From assembly GCA_900318885.1 (NCBI GenBank), contig ONMN01000015.1:1-41825 (forward strand): DNA of 41,825 nucleotides, read 5' to 3'. Position numbers and translations under genes: made by a program. Of this stretch, positions 8,671-16,670 are shown one piece after another; position 1 is the stretch's first letter, and each line of letters begins with the position of its first letter. The notes under the pieces were generated by a model that saw only the letters and a program-made list of their open reading frames with translations, searched no databases and had not been told where the DNA came from. This DNA comes from an uncultured Prevotellaceae bacterium (GTDB taxonomy: Bacteria > Bacteroidota > Bacteroidia > Bacteroidales > Bacteroidaceae).

Positions 8671-10122
8671 ATGAAAAGAACAAAGATAATTGATGTGCTG
8701 AAAAGCACAGAATATGGTAAGGAGGTTTGTGTGAAGGGCTGGGTGCGCACGCACCGCAGTTCGAAGGCCGTTGACTTCATTGCGCTGAACGATGGTTCTA
8801 CCATCAAGAACGTGCAGGTGGTTGTTTACCCCACGAAGTTTGACGAGCAGTTGCTGAAGGACATCACCACGGGTGCCTGCATCTGTGCTGAGGGTACGCT
8901 GGTCGAGAGCCAGGGTGCTGGTCAGTCTTCAGAGATCCAGGCTACCAAGTTGGAGGTTTATGGTCTCTGTGGCAACGACTACCCCATGCAGAAGAAGGGT
9001 CAGTCATTCGAGGCTATGCGCAAGAACGCCCACATGCGTCTGCGTACCAATACTTTTGGTGCCGTGATGCGCATCCGTCACAACATGGCGATGGCCATCC
9101 ACACCTATTTCCACGAGCATGGCTTCTTCTATTTCCATACCCCGCTGATTACCGCCAGCGACTGTGAAGGTGCAGGAAACATGTTCCAGGTAACCACCAA
9201 GAACCTCTACGACCTGAAAAAGGATGAGCAGGGTAAGATTATCTACGACGACGACTTCTTTGGCGAGCAGACCTCGCTGACCGTCTCTGGTCAGTTGGAG
9301 GGCGAGCTGGGTGCTACGGCCCTGGGTGCTATTTACACCTTCGGTCCTACGTTCCGCGCTGAGAATTCGAACACCCCTCGCCACTTGGCTGAGTTCTGGA
9401 TGGTAGAGCCTGAGGTGGCTTTCCTCGATCAGGAAGAGTTGATGGACCTCGAAGAGGACTTCATCAAGTACTGCGTAAAGTGGGCTCTGGATAATTGCAA
9501 GGATGACCTCGCATTCCTGAACCAGATGATTGACAAGACACTGATTGAACGTCTGGAGGGTGTCCTCAAAGAGACTTTCGTGCGCCTGCCTTATACTGAA
9601 GGAATAAATATCCTGCAGGAGGCTATCAAGAATGGTAAGAAGTTTGAATTCCCCTGCAACTGGGGCGACGATCTGGCTTCAGAGCACGAGCGCTACCTGG
9701 TGGAAGAGCACTTCAAGAAGCCCGTTATCATGACCGACTATCCTACGGCTATCAAGTCGTTTTATATGAAGCAGAACGAGGAGGCCCCCACGGGTGCAAC
9801 GTTAGGTTCCAGCATCGGCTATAAGGGTACTATTGCTCCTGGTCCAACTATGCAGGGTACCGACGTGCTATTCCCACAGATTGGTGAAATCATTGGTGGT
9901 TCCGTCCGTGAGGAAAGTTACGACAAACTGATGGGTGAGATTAAGCGCCGCGATATGGATATGACCCATCTGTGGTGGTATATCGACACCCGCAAGTGGG
10001 GCTCATGTCCTCACGCTGGTTTCGGACTCGGTTTCGAGCGTCTTATCCTGTTCGTCACCGGTATGCAGAACATCCGTGACGTCATCCCGTTCCCACGTAC
10101 GCCGAAGTCTGCAGAGTTCTAA
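8671..10122 (+). CDS. asnS: Asparaginyl-tRNA synthetase
   Basis: 483 residues from the Met at 8671 ([12 protein letters not shown]). An in-frame ATG at 8629 would run through the intercistronic hairpin and is rejected. The N-terminal OB-fold anticodon-binding domain ([20 protein letters not shown]) precedes a class II catalytic core: motif 2 with [20 protein letters not shown], and motif 3 with [16 protein letters not shown]. The C-terminal [15 protein letters not shown] is typical of AsnRS rather than AspRS. The enzyme charges tRNA-Asn in the cytoplasm. The gene ends in a strong terminator (10150-10197). Confidence 0.96.
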   Translation: MKRTKIIDVLKSTEYGKEVCVKGWVRTHRSSKAVDFIALNDGSTIKNVQVVVYPTKFDEQLLKDITTGACICAEGTLVESQGAGQSSEIQATKLEVYGLCGNDYPMQKKGQSFEAMRKNAHMRLRTNTFGAVMRIRHNMAMAIHTYFHEHGFFYFHTPLITASDCEGAGNMFQVTTKNLYDLKKDEQGKIIYDDDFFGEQTSLTVSGQLEGELGATALGAIYTFGPTFRAENSNTPRHLAEFWMVEPEVAFLDQEELMDLEEDFIKYCVKWALDNCKDDLAFLNQMIDKTLIERLEGVLKETFVRLPYTEGINILQEAIKNGKKFEFPCNWGDDLASEHERYLVEEHFKKPVIMTDYPTAIKSFYMKQNEEAPTGATLGSSIGYKGTIAPGPTMQGTDVLFPQIGEIIGGSVREESYDKLMGEIKRRDMDMTHLWWYIDTRKWGSCPHAGFGLGFERLILFVTGMQNIRDVIPFPRTPKSAEF

Positions 10123-10143
10123 AATTGCCATTTTTCGGCAATT
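10123..10143 (+). other. Short hairpin after asnS
   Basis: AATTGCC (10123-10129) pairs with GGCAATT (10137-10143) around a T-rich 7-nt loop, directly after the asnS stop. Only two T residues follow, so the main terminator is probably the larger hairpin just downstream. Confidence 0.5.
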
Positions 10144-10149
10144 CTTAAA

Positions 10150-10197
10150 ATATGTTCCAAATTTCTCGATAAAAAATTTGGAACATATATTTTTTTT
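10150..10197 (+). terminator. Strong intrinsic terminator of asnS
   Basis: ATATGTTCCAAATTT (10150-10164) and its exact complement (10174-10188) form a perfect 15-bp stem with a 9-nt loop, followed by eight T residues (10190-10197). Its right arm contains the TTTG used as -33 element by the next gene's promoter. Confidence 0.85.
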
Positions 10198-10208
10198 ATT
10201 TATCTTTG
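10177..10208 (+). promoter_or_regulatory. Promoter of the outer-membrane protein gene, embedded in the asnS terminator
   Basis: TTTG at 10177-10180, inside the right arm of the terminator stem, and TATCTTTG at 10201-10208 are separated by 20 bp, a full consensus match. Transcription would start near 10215, giving a leader of about 35 nt. Confidence 0.75.
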
Positions 10209-10250
10209 TGCCGACAAATAATTATTAACATTCAAGACTATAAATTACTT

Positions 10251-11024
10251 ATGAAAAAATTACTATTCGTATGCGGAATTATGTTGCTCGGTTTACAGCA
10301 TGTTTCTGCACAAAAGATTGATGATTTTGGCGTGTTTCAGCACTTTGGCGCTAATCTCGGTGTCGGTACAGAGGGTATCAGCGTTGGAGTCGCAACTCCT
10401 ATTACAAACTATCTTGAAGCCAGCTTTGGCGTGAATTTCATGCCTGGTTTTAAAATTAAAGGAGATGTTAGTCTTAACGTAGGGTCGGTAACTATTGGAC
10501 CAGATACTTACAGATTTGACAAACTGAAACTTGAAGGGTCACTAGCTCGTACTACCTTTGATTTTAAGTTAAGTGCTTATCCATTTGGGGTATCAAATGA
10601 TTTCTTCATCACCGCCGGACTCTCGTTTGGAGGAAAAGAGATTGCCAAACTTTCTGGCCATAATGATGAAGTAGCTCGATTATATAGAGAGCACCCAGAG
10701 TATTCAGAGGAAATTACAGCTATCGTTGACGAATATGAAGTCAAGATTGACAGACAGGGTAATGCAGAGGGCGAAATCCGCGTCAACGCTGTTCGACCTT
10801 ACGTTGGCTTAGGTTACGGACGTCTTGTTCCCAAAGGGCGTGTCGGTTTCCGTGTCGAGTTGGGATGTCAGTTTATGGGCAAGATGAAAGTCTACCAGAA
10901 TGACCAGCAACTGGATGTAGATAAAGCCCTGAAAGATAAAGGCAATGATGATATATCAAAGATTATCGACAAGTTGACCGTTTATCCCGTCTTGAAATTC
11001 ACTCTGACAGGGCGCATTCTCTGA
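10251..11024 (+). CDS. Outer-membrane beta-barrel protein of unknown function
   Basis: 257 residues from the Met at 10251. The frame is open from 10206, but that is inside the promoter, and a signal peptide ([21 protein letters not shown]) begins exactly at 10251. The mature protein has alternating hydrophobic/polar strands with Gly-rich turns ([39 protein letters not shown]), as in small outer-membrane barrels. A charged helical loop lies in the middle (about residues 140-175). I do not recognise a named family or function. The last 69 bp overlap the 3' end of the convergent LolD-like gene, and the TGA lies in the first copy of a 33-bp tandem repeat. Confidence 0.75.
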   Translation: MKKLLFVCGIMLLGLQHVSAQKIDDFGVFQHFGANLGVGTEGISVGVATPITNYLEASFGVNFMPGFKIKGDVSLNVGSVTIGPDTYRFDKLKLEGSLARTTFDFKLSAYPFGVSNDFFITAGLSFGGKEIAKLSGHNDEVARLYREHPEYSEEITAIVDEYEVKIDRQGNAEGEIRVNAVRPYVGLGYGRLVPKGRVGFRVELGCQFMGKMKVYQNDQQLDVDKALKDKGNDDISKIIDKLTVYPVLKFTLTGRIL

Positions 11025-11732
11025 CCGTTGGTCAGAGTGTGGCGTTGCAATCTCTGACCGTTGGTCAGAGTGTGGCGTTGCAATCTCTAACAATCCGTCA
11101 CGCATGTGAATAGTGCGGTCGGTGATATTCGCTAGACCTTCGTCGTGGGTAACAATGACGAAGGTCTGGTTGTATTTATCCCTCAGGTCGAAAAACAACT
11201 GGTGCAGTTCTTCCTTATTCTTGGAATCGAGTGAACCACTGGGTTCGTCGGCAAGAATGACGGCAGGATTGTTGATGAGTGCACGGGCTACTGCCACACG
11301 CTGTTTCTCACCACCGCTGAGTTCATTGGGCTTATGGTGGGCACGGTCTGATAGTCCCATAAACTGCAACAACTCCTCAGCCCTCTGACGGGCTGCCTTC
11401 TGGGAAGTGCCTGCGATATAGGCAGGAATCATAATGTTTTCCAACGCCGTGAATTCAGGCAGCAACTGGTGGAACTGAAACACAAAACCAATATGCTTGT
11501 TGCGGAAATCCGAGAGCTTCTTTTGCGACAGGGAGGTCACATCGACAGAATCGACACACACCGTTCCGGCATCCGGACGATCCAGCGTTCCTATAATCTG
11601 CAGGAGCGTCGTCTTACCAGCGCCACTGGGGCCGACGATACTTACCACCTCACCCTTATTGATTGTGAGGTCGATACCTTTCAAAACTTCCAGTGAGCCA
11701 AAGCTCTTTTTAATGCCTTTGATTTCTATCAT
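10956..11732 (-). CDS. lolD: LolD/MacB-type ABC transporter ATP-binding protein
   Basis: 258 residues. It has Walker [13 protein letters not shown]-loop [20 protein letters not shown] signature [15 protein letters not shown], Walker [13 protein letters not shown] and H-loop [15 protein letters not shown] and ALENIM fit the LolCDE/MacB group, which extracts lipoproteins or peptides from the inner membrane. The membrane partner is not next to it, so LolD is the best guess rather than certain. Such ATPases usually end near residue 220. This one continues with an 11-residue unit, [11 protein letters not shown], present twice in tandem, then a tail that overlaps the convergent outer-membrane protein gene by 69 bp. 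It begins 6 bp after the antiporter gene and is probably in the same operon. Confidence 0.85.
   Translation of the reverse strand: MIEIKGIKKSFGSLEVLKGIDLTINKGEVVSIVGPSGAGKTTLLQIIGTLDRPDAGTVCVDSVDVTSLSQKKLSDFRNKHIGFVFQFHQLLPEFTALENIMIPAYIAGTSQKAARQRAEELLQFMGLSDRAHHKPNELSGGEKQRVAVARALINNPAVILADEPSGSLDSKNKEELHQLFFDLRDKYNQTFVIVTHDEGLANITDRTIHMRDGLLEIATPHSDQRSEIATPHSDQRSENAPCQSEFQDGINGQLVDNL
11018..11083. repeat. 33-bp tandem duplication carrying a palindrome
   Basis: Two identical 33-bp units, 11018-11050 and 11051-11083, each contain the perfect inverted repeat CTCTGACC-GTT-GGTCAGAG; a degenerate start of a third unit follows. On the minus strand each unit encodes 11 residues of the LolD tail. 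On the plus strand the first unit contains the stop codon of the convergent gene. The hairpins lie between two convergent genes and could act on both transcripts, but no T-runs follow. Confidence 0.9.
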
Positions 11733-11738
11733 AATAAC

Positions 11739-13871
11739 TTACAGCTTCCTTCTTTTATTAATCCACCGTGAAATACTGTCATAGATACTGCTCTCCTCCT
11801 GATGCTGTGCAGCGGTAAAGGTCATACTCTCCTCCTTGGCATCTCCGTACTGGTCTGGGAAGAGTATCATAAGGTTCTTGCCACTGAAGTGCTGCATCAG
11901 TTCGTTGGGCAGACGTTCCAGCGCATTCTTATACGAGATGGTACCCTTACGGGCCGTGATAACCACGAACATGTGGTCTTCGTTGATGTTGGCAGCAAGC
12001 TTAGGCAACTCGTTCCAATGAGCCATATAGGTATATTCTGCCCTCACGCTGGAATGACGGTTATTGATGTATTCGCGGATGAGTTCCAACGACTCGTTAC
12101 GCCCGTGGAACTGAATACGACAGTCCAGATTACCTGCCATGCGTGCCAGTCGTTCCAACCAGCGGTGGAAGCCCGGCTCGAATTCTGCTCTTGAGGGTAC
12201 TGCCACCTGTATTCTGCGTAACGTGTTCAAGGGTTGGACGAATCGTGTCAGCACGATCTGACGGTTCAGACCATTATAAAGACTCTGGATGAATTCACCC
12301 CAGAACTTCGGATTGACATCTGTATGGACGTGCATACCCATGATAATCTCCGAGGCTCCAAACTCACGGAAGGCGTGTTTGATGCCGTTGGCAATGTTGG
12401 TGGCCAGTCGCACCTGTGTCTGCATCTGTATATCACTGGCTGAAGCCCGCTGCTCCAAACGTTCCAACAGGCGCAAACCATCCTCACGATGTTTGCTCGC
12501 TTGGACGTCGTCATACACTACGTTCAGTGCCACTAGTCCACGATTCAACTTCTGGTTTCTCACCATGATAGCCAGTTCCAACAGCTGGGGGGCAATCTCG
12601 GGGTACTTCACGCAGAGCATAATTTTCTCGTCGTCCTTCGACTGTGACCCCTGTTCAGCGGGTTGCAACCTATTAGCCAGTGTAATCTGTTGTGCAGCAT
12701 GCTCTGTCATCATCGTCGAAATGATGCATGTGATGAGAATCATGATGACAACACCATTCATCATCTCGTCGTTCACCAGATACACCCCTGGGGTCACTTC
12801 CAATTTCATACCCACCATCACCATGGCAATAGCGCCGGCAGCATGGGCACAGGTCAGTCCGAACATCATATTACCTGCCGACTTCGGTAGCCGGAACAAT
12901 AGGCTCGACAGGTAGGCTGCCACGGCCTTGCCGAAAGTTCCAAAGAAGACTATCAGTCCAACGATAAACAACATGTGGACACCCTCAAACAGTGTCCTTA
13001 CGTTGATTAGCATTCCCACACCGATAAGGAAATAAGGAATAAAAATCGCATTACCGATAAACTCTATCCGGTTCATCAAAGGTGACACGTGAGGTATATA
13101 CCTATTTAAAATCAGTCCTGACAGGAAAGCTCCGACGATACCCTCTACGCCTATGAATTCGGAAATGGCAGCCGACAGGAACATCACGCAGAGCACAAAG
13201 ATGAACTGCATGATGGCATCAGAGTAACGTCGCAGGAAATAACGCGACAGTTTCGGAATGCCCCATGACAACAGGACACAGAAAGCTGTGAATTTCAGCA
13301 GGAACATAATCCAGAACACAAAACCCACGTCTTCACCGTACGATGCTGCCAATGCGGCTAGCATCAACAGAGCGAGGAACAACGAAATCATCGACGACCC
13401 GACGCTCAGCATGACACTCGAGTCACGTCCTAGACCGTAGCGCGAAATAATTGGGTAGGCTATCAACGTGTTCGAAGCCATGATACATCCCAACAGAAAT
13501 GACGCCTGTCCGGAATACCCCAACAACCAAATGGCCATGAAATAGGTAATAAGCAAAGGCGTCAGACACGTCAGCAGTCCGAATATCAGAAACCGTCGTG
13601 AGTTTCTCTTAACGCTCTCCAAGTCCATCTCCAATCCTGCCAGAAACATGATATAGAGCAGACCGACCTTTCCAAATAGTTCAAATGAGGAGTCGCGTTC
13701 CAGGATGTTCAAGCCATATCTTCCCACCAGTACGCCTGCCAACACCATACCAATGATGTGGGGAATACGCAGTTTACCCATGATGATAGGTGCTGACAAT
13801 ATAATCAGCAGCACGACAAAGAAGATCACTGTCGGGCTCGTGATGGGGAAATATGACGACAATATCAGCAT
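11739..13871 (-). CDS. CPA2-type cation:proton antiporter with C-terminal stress domains
   Basis: 710 residues from the Met at 13871 (MLILSSYFPITSP). The frame is open to 13910, but that would include the promoter. The N-terminal half (about 1-400) is a KefB/NhaA-fold antiporter with many membrane helices and conserved segments such as PHIIGMVLAGVLVGRYGL and FLAGLEMDLE. The C-terminal half (about 420-700) is soluble and resembles two universal-stress-protein domains, with no visible TrkA-N. The expected role is K+ or Na+ exchange for protons in pH or ion homeostasis; the ion cannot be read from the sequence. Its own promoter is at 13880-13911, and lolD follows 6 bp later. Confidence 0.85.
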   Translation of the reverse strand: MLILSSYFPITSPTVIFFVVLLIILSAPIIMGKLRIPHIIGMVLAGVLVGRYGLNILERDSSFELFGKVGLLYIMFLAGLEMDLESVKRNSRRFLIFGLLTCLTPLLITYFMAIWLLGYSGQASFLLGCIMASNTLIAYPIISRYGLGRDSSVMLSVGSSMISLFLALLMLAALAASYGEDVGFVFWIMFLLKFTAFCVLLSWGIPKLSRYFLRRYSDAIMQFIFVLCVMFLSAAISEFIGVEGIVGAFLSGLILNRYIPHVSPLMNRIEFIGNAIFIPYFLIGVGMLINVRTLFEGVHMLFIVGLIVFFGTFGKAVAAYLSSLLFRLPKSAGNMMFGLTCAHAAGAIAMVMVGMKLEVTPGVYLVNDEMMNGVVIMILITCIISTMMTEHAAQQITLANRLQPAEQGSQSKDDEKIMLCVKYPEIAPQLLELAIMVRNQKLNRGLVALNVVYDDVQASKHREDGLRLLERLEQRASASDIQMQTQVRLATNIANGIKHAFREFGASEIIMGMHVHTDVNPKFWGEFIQSLYNGLNRQIVLTRFVQPLNTLRRIQVAVPSRAEFEPGFHRWLERLARMAGNLDCRIQFHGRNESLELIREYINNRHSSVRAEYTYMAHWNELPKLAANINEDHMFVVITARKGTISYKNALERLPNELMQHFSGKNLMILFPDQYGDAKEESMTFTAAQHQEESSIYDSISRWINKRRKL

Positions 13872-13879
13872 TTCGTTGG

Positions 13880-13911
13880 CAAAGGTACGAATAAGTGAGC
13901 AAAAAGCCAAA
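13880..13911 (-). promoter_or_regulatory. Promoter of the antiporter gene, nearly leaderless
   Basis: On the minus strand TTTG (13911-13908) and TACCTTTG (13887-13880) are separated by 20 bp, a full consensus match. Only 8 bp separate the -7 element from the ATG at 13871, so the mRNA would have almost no 5' leader. Confidence 0.7.
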
Positions 13912-13953
13912 TTTTTAAGCAGTGAATGCTAGAAAAAATGGAAAATATCGTAT

Positions 13954-15504
13954 CTATGCTTTTTTCTCTTCGAAATATCCCCAGATAGTCAGTTCTTTGT
14001 CGGCAAGTGGCGTCTTGAACAGGTAGCTGGCCAGATAACCCACTACGAGGACAATGAGGTGGCTATAGACGCCCAGCATGTATTTGTGATGGGTGAAGTT
14101 CCAGTCGCCTAAGTCAAGTAGGGTTTCCTTGACACCTGTGCCGTGAATGTCGATCTTGGTAGAAGTCAGCACGGCATAAGCAGTAAACATGACTGCAGCA
14201 GCAATGCCGATGTAAAGGCCTTGCTTGTTGGCGCGACGGCTGAACAAGCCCAGTACAAAGATGCCCACAATGCCTGCCGAGAAGATGGCATAGAGCGAGA
14301 AGAGTGCACCAAGAACGCCTTCCCCACCCCACGAGATGTAGAGACAGGCGACGCCAATGGCTCCCAAGCCTGCGGCAACGACCATCCACTTGCCGAAGGT
14401 AAGCTGTTGCTTGTCGGTGGCTGAGGGACAGAATCGCTTGTAGTAGTCTTGTACGGCAATGGCTGAGAGGCAGTTCAGGTCGCTGTCGAGCGACGAGATG
14501 GCTGCAGCTGCCAAGGCGGCAATGATGAGTCCGCGGATGCCCACTGGCAACTCGTGGGCGATGAAGTATGGAAATACTTCGTCGGCCTTCAGTCCCTCAG
14601 GCAACAAGGGTGCGCCCTGAGCATGGTAGTATGCAAAGAGTGCTGTACCGATAAACATAAACAACGCCCAAATGGGAACAGACATCAGCACACCGATATA
14701 GGCCGCCTTCTTGGCCTCACGGTCGTTTTTGGCAGCCAGATAACGTTGCACGATGGTTTGGTCGGTACCGTATTTTTGTAGTGCATAGAAGATACCATTG
14801 AGCACCATCACGATAAAGGTCAGCTGCGTCAGGTCCCAATCGTAAGGGCCGAACGATATCTTGTTGTATTCGGAGGCTATGCGGAAGGTCTCGGCAGGAC
14901 CGCCCTCGATGCCGAACATCAGAATCAATATGCAGATGATGCCTCCGCCAATGAGCAGTAGTCCCTGAGCCACATCCATCCAGATAATGGCTTCCATGCC
15001 GCCAAACAGCGTCAGGATGATGATGGTAATACCCAACACCAATACAATACTATATATATTAATGTCGAGGAAGGTTGCCAGCGCCATCGATACCAGGAAG
15101 AAGACTGTGCCTGCCTTGGAGAAGTGGCCCAGCGTAAAGGCAAATGAGCTGTACAGGCGTGCAAAGAGTCCGAACCGGCGCTCGAAATACTCATAGGTAG
15201 ACAGACGGATGACCTTGCGGAACAGGGGTACGATGATACCGATGAGTGCCACGAGCACGACGGGCACCATAAGTCCTTGTACCAGCAGGATCCAGTTGTC
15301 GGCATACGCTGCACCTGGATAAGCCAGGAAGGTGACGCTCGATATCAGCGTGGCAAATATCGAGATGCCTACTGCCCATGCTGGCACCTTGCCGCCTCCT
15401 GCGAAATACTGTGACGTGTCTTTCTGCTTATGTGCAAACCAGACGCCTACGCCGATGGCAGCCAGTATCGATAACAGGACGATGATATAGTCAATCCAAT
15501 GCAT
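13954..15504 (-). CDS. Sodium:solute symporter (SSS family)
   Basis: 516 residues with about 13 predicted membrane helices. The N-terminus MHWIDYIIVLLSILAAIGVGVWF is followed by the SSS-family region DTSQYFAGGGKVPAWAVG and a first half rich in small residues (FATLISSVTFLAYPGA). Later segments include AAISSLDSDLNCLSAIAVQDYY, which matches the Na+-site helix of this family. It should import a small solute with Na+. Its start overlaps the end of the DapA/NanA-family lyase gene by 14 bp, so translation is probably coupled and the substrate is probably the lyase's sugar acid, such as sialic acid. This is inference; SSS members also move glucose, proline and pantothenate. Confidence 0.88.
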   Translation of the reverse strand: MHWIDYIIVLLSILAAIGVGVWFAHKQKDTSQYFAGGGKVPAWAVGISIFATLISSVTFLAYPGAAYADNWILLVQGLMVPVVLVALIGIIVPLFRKVIRLSTYEYFERRFGLFARLYSSFAFTLGHFSKAGTVFFLVSMALATFLDINIYSIVLVLGITIIILTLFGGMEAIIWMDVAQGLLLIGGGIICILILMFGIEGGPAETFRIASEYNKISFGPYDWDLTQLTFIVMVLNGIFYALQKYGTDQTIVQRYLAAKNDREAKKAAYIGVLMSVPIWALFMFIGTALFAYYHAQGAPLLPEGLKADEVFPYFIAHELPVGIRGLIIAALAAAAISSLDSDLNCLSAIAVQDYYKRFCPSATDKQQLTFGKWMVVAAGLGAIGVACLYISWGGEGVLGALFSLYAIFSAGIVGIFVLGLFSRRANKQGLYIGIAAAVMFTAYAVLTSTKIDIHGTGVKETLLDLGDWNFTHHKYMLGVYSHLIVLVVGYLASYLFKTPLADKELTIWGYFEEKKA

Positions 15505-16387
15505 TTACCTTATCTATTATCGTTTGTTCTTCGTCAGCAGAAAGTCTCGTCAGGGGCATGAGCATCCAGGGTTCACAGAGTCCTTTCGTGCTCATCATTA
15601 CCTTTAAAGCTGTTAAGCTCTGCCCCAGCGTGCGGTCCTTCTGATAGATTTTGGCTATCTCGTTGGTCTCATCCTGCAGCCGGTTGGCCGTTGCCATATC
15701 ACCAGCCACAGCAGCATCAAATAATTGTTGGAACATCTCTGGCACAAAGTTGCCCGTTGAGGGGACAATGCCATTGCCGCCGAGTTCCAAAGCGTGAGCC
15801 GACTGTGCCGCCCAACCACAGAAATAAGCAAACTCCGGATGACTCTTGGTAATCTCAATACACTGTGCCATACGTTCCAGATCGCGCTCCGAGTCTTTCA
15901 ATCCCACAATATTGGGATGATCAGCCAAACGACGAATCACATCGACCGGAATAGACATGTGTGTCGTAGCCAGAATATTGTAAAGCATCAACGGCCCCGT
16001 GATGCAATCGGCCAGCGTCTTGTAATAGTCATACATCTGCTCTGGCGTCAAAGCATAATAGGTCGGCAGGGTGGCTACAATGACATCTGCCCCCAAGGCA
16101 CTATAAATCTCTGCCTGACGGACTTGTTCACTAAAACAGTTACCAGTAAGCCCTGCATAAATCAATATCCTGCCGTTGGCTACCTTTACTGCCGTCTCCA
16201 CAAAAAGTTGCCCGTCAGCCTGACTCACACTATTGCCTTCTCCCGTTGTTCCCATCAGAAGAGGAGAGACTTTGTTTTCAGCAAAGAAATCAATTATTCG
16301 CTCAACGGCCTTGATGTCAAGCTGTCCATCTTGCGTTACCGGAGTCACCATCGGCACCACCACACCACGATACTTACTGTTGTTCAT
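15491..16387 (-). CDS. DapA/N-acetylneuraminate lyase-family aldolase
   Basis: 298 residues, the normal length for this TIM-barrel class I aldolase family. GTTGEGNS (46-53) forms the carboxylate-binding loop, Tyr136 in LMLYN is the catalytic Tyr, and Lys164 in VGLKDSE is the Schiff-base lysine. The family includes dihydrodipicolinate synthase, sialic acid lyase and keto-deoxy sugar acid aldolases. The neighbouring co-translated sodium symporter argues for a catabolic lyase, for example acting on N-acetylneuraminate, rather than lysine synthesis. No nanE, nagB or sialidase is nearby, so the substrate is not settled. Confidence 0.8.
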   Translation of the reverse strand: MNNSKYRGVVVPMVTPVTQDGQLDIKAVERIIDFFAENKVSPLLMGTTGEGNSVSQADGQLFVETAVKVANGRILIYAGLTGNCFSEQVRQAEIYSALGADVIVATLPTYYALTPEQMYDYYKTLADCITGPLMLYNILATTHMSIPVDVIRRLADHPNIVGLKDSERDLERMAQCIEITKSHPEFAYFCGWAAQSAHALELGGNGIVPSTGNFVPEMFQQLFDAAVAGDMATANRLQDETNEIAKIYQKDRTLGQSLTALKVMMSTKGLCEPWMLMPLTRLSADEEQTIIDKVNALD

Positions 16388-16497
16388 ACACTTTAAGTTT
16401 TTCGATTTATCTTATTATATATTAATGACGTACGAGTTTTTGATTAGTAATCAGTTTCGACGAGCCACTTGGTATTAACATTTTTTTATAAAAAAAG

Positions 16498-16613
16498 TAG
16501 CGTTTAATGATAACTATTTGGGCGAATTTTTGTACCTTTGCAGACGATTAGCGTTTACCAAAACGGAAAACTTTTTGCAGAAAGAAAAATGAAAAGTTGT
16601 CCAAAACGGAAAA
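16498..16613. repeat. Paired direct repeats upstream of nrdD
   Basis: TAGCGTTTA occurs at 16498-16506 and 16549-16557, and CCAAAACGGAAAA at 16558-16570 and 16601-16613, around the predicted -7 element of nrdD. The second TAGCGTTTA and the first CCAAAACGG also form a CGTTT/AAACG dyad. They could be binding sites for a regulator of the anaerobic reductase. They do not resemble the NrdR box as I know it. Confidence 0.5.
16533..16540 (+). promoter_or_regulatory. -7 element of the nrdD promoter
   Basis: TACCTTTG fits TAnnTTTG. No TTTG is found at the usual 19-21 bp; the nearest (16517-16520) is only 12 bp away. The leader would be about 125 nt long. Confidence 0.5.
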
Positions 16614-16670
16614 TTTCGCTAGCATAAAGAGACTTGAAATAACTAAATATATATAGAGAATAATAAACCC

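Noticed and set aside
13912-13953. Hairpin AGCA-TGCT after the symporter gene as a terminator
   Set aside because: The stem is only 4-5 bp and the following T content is low; not convincing.
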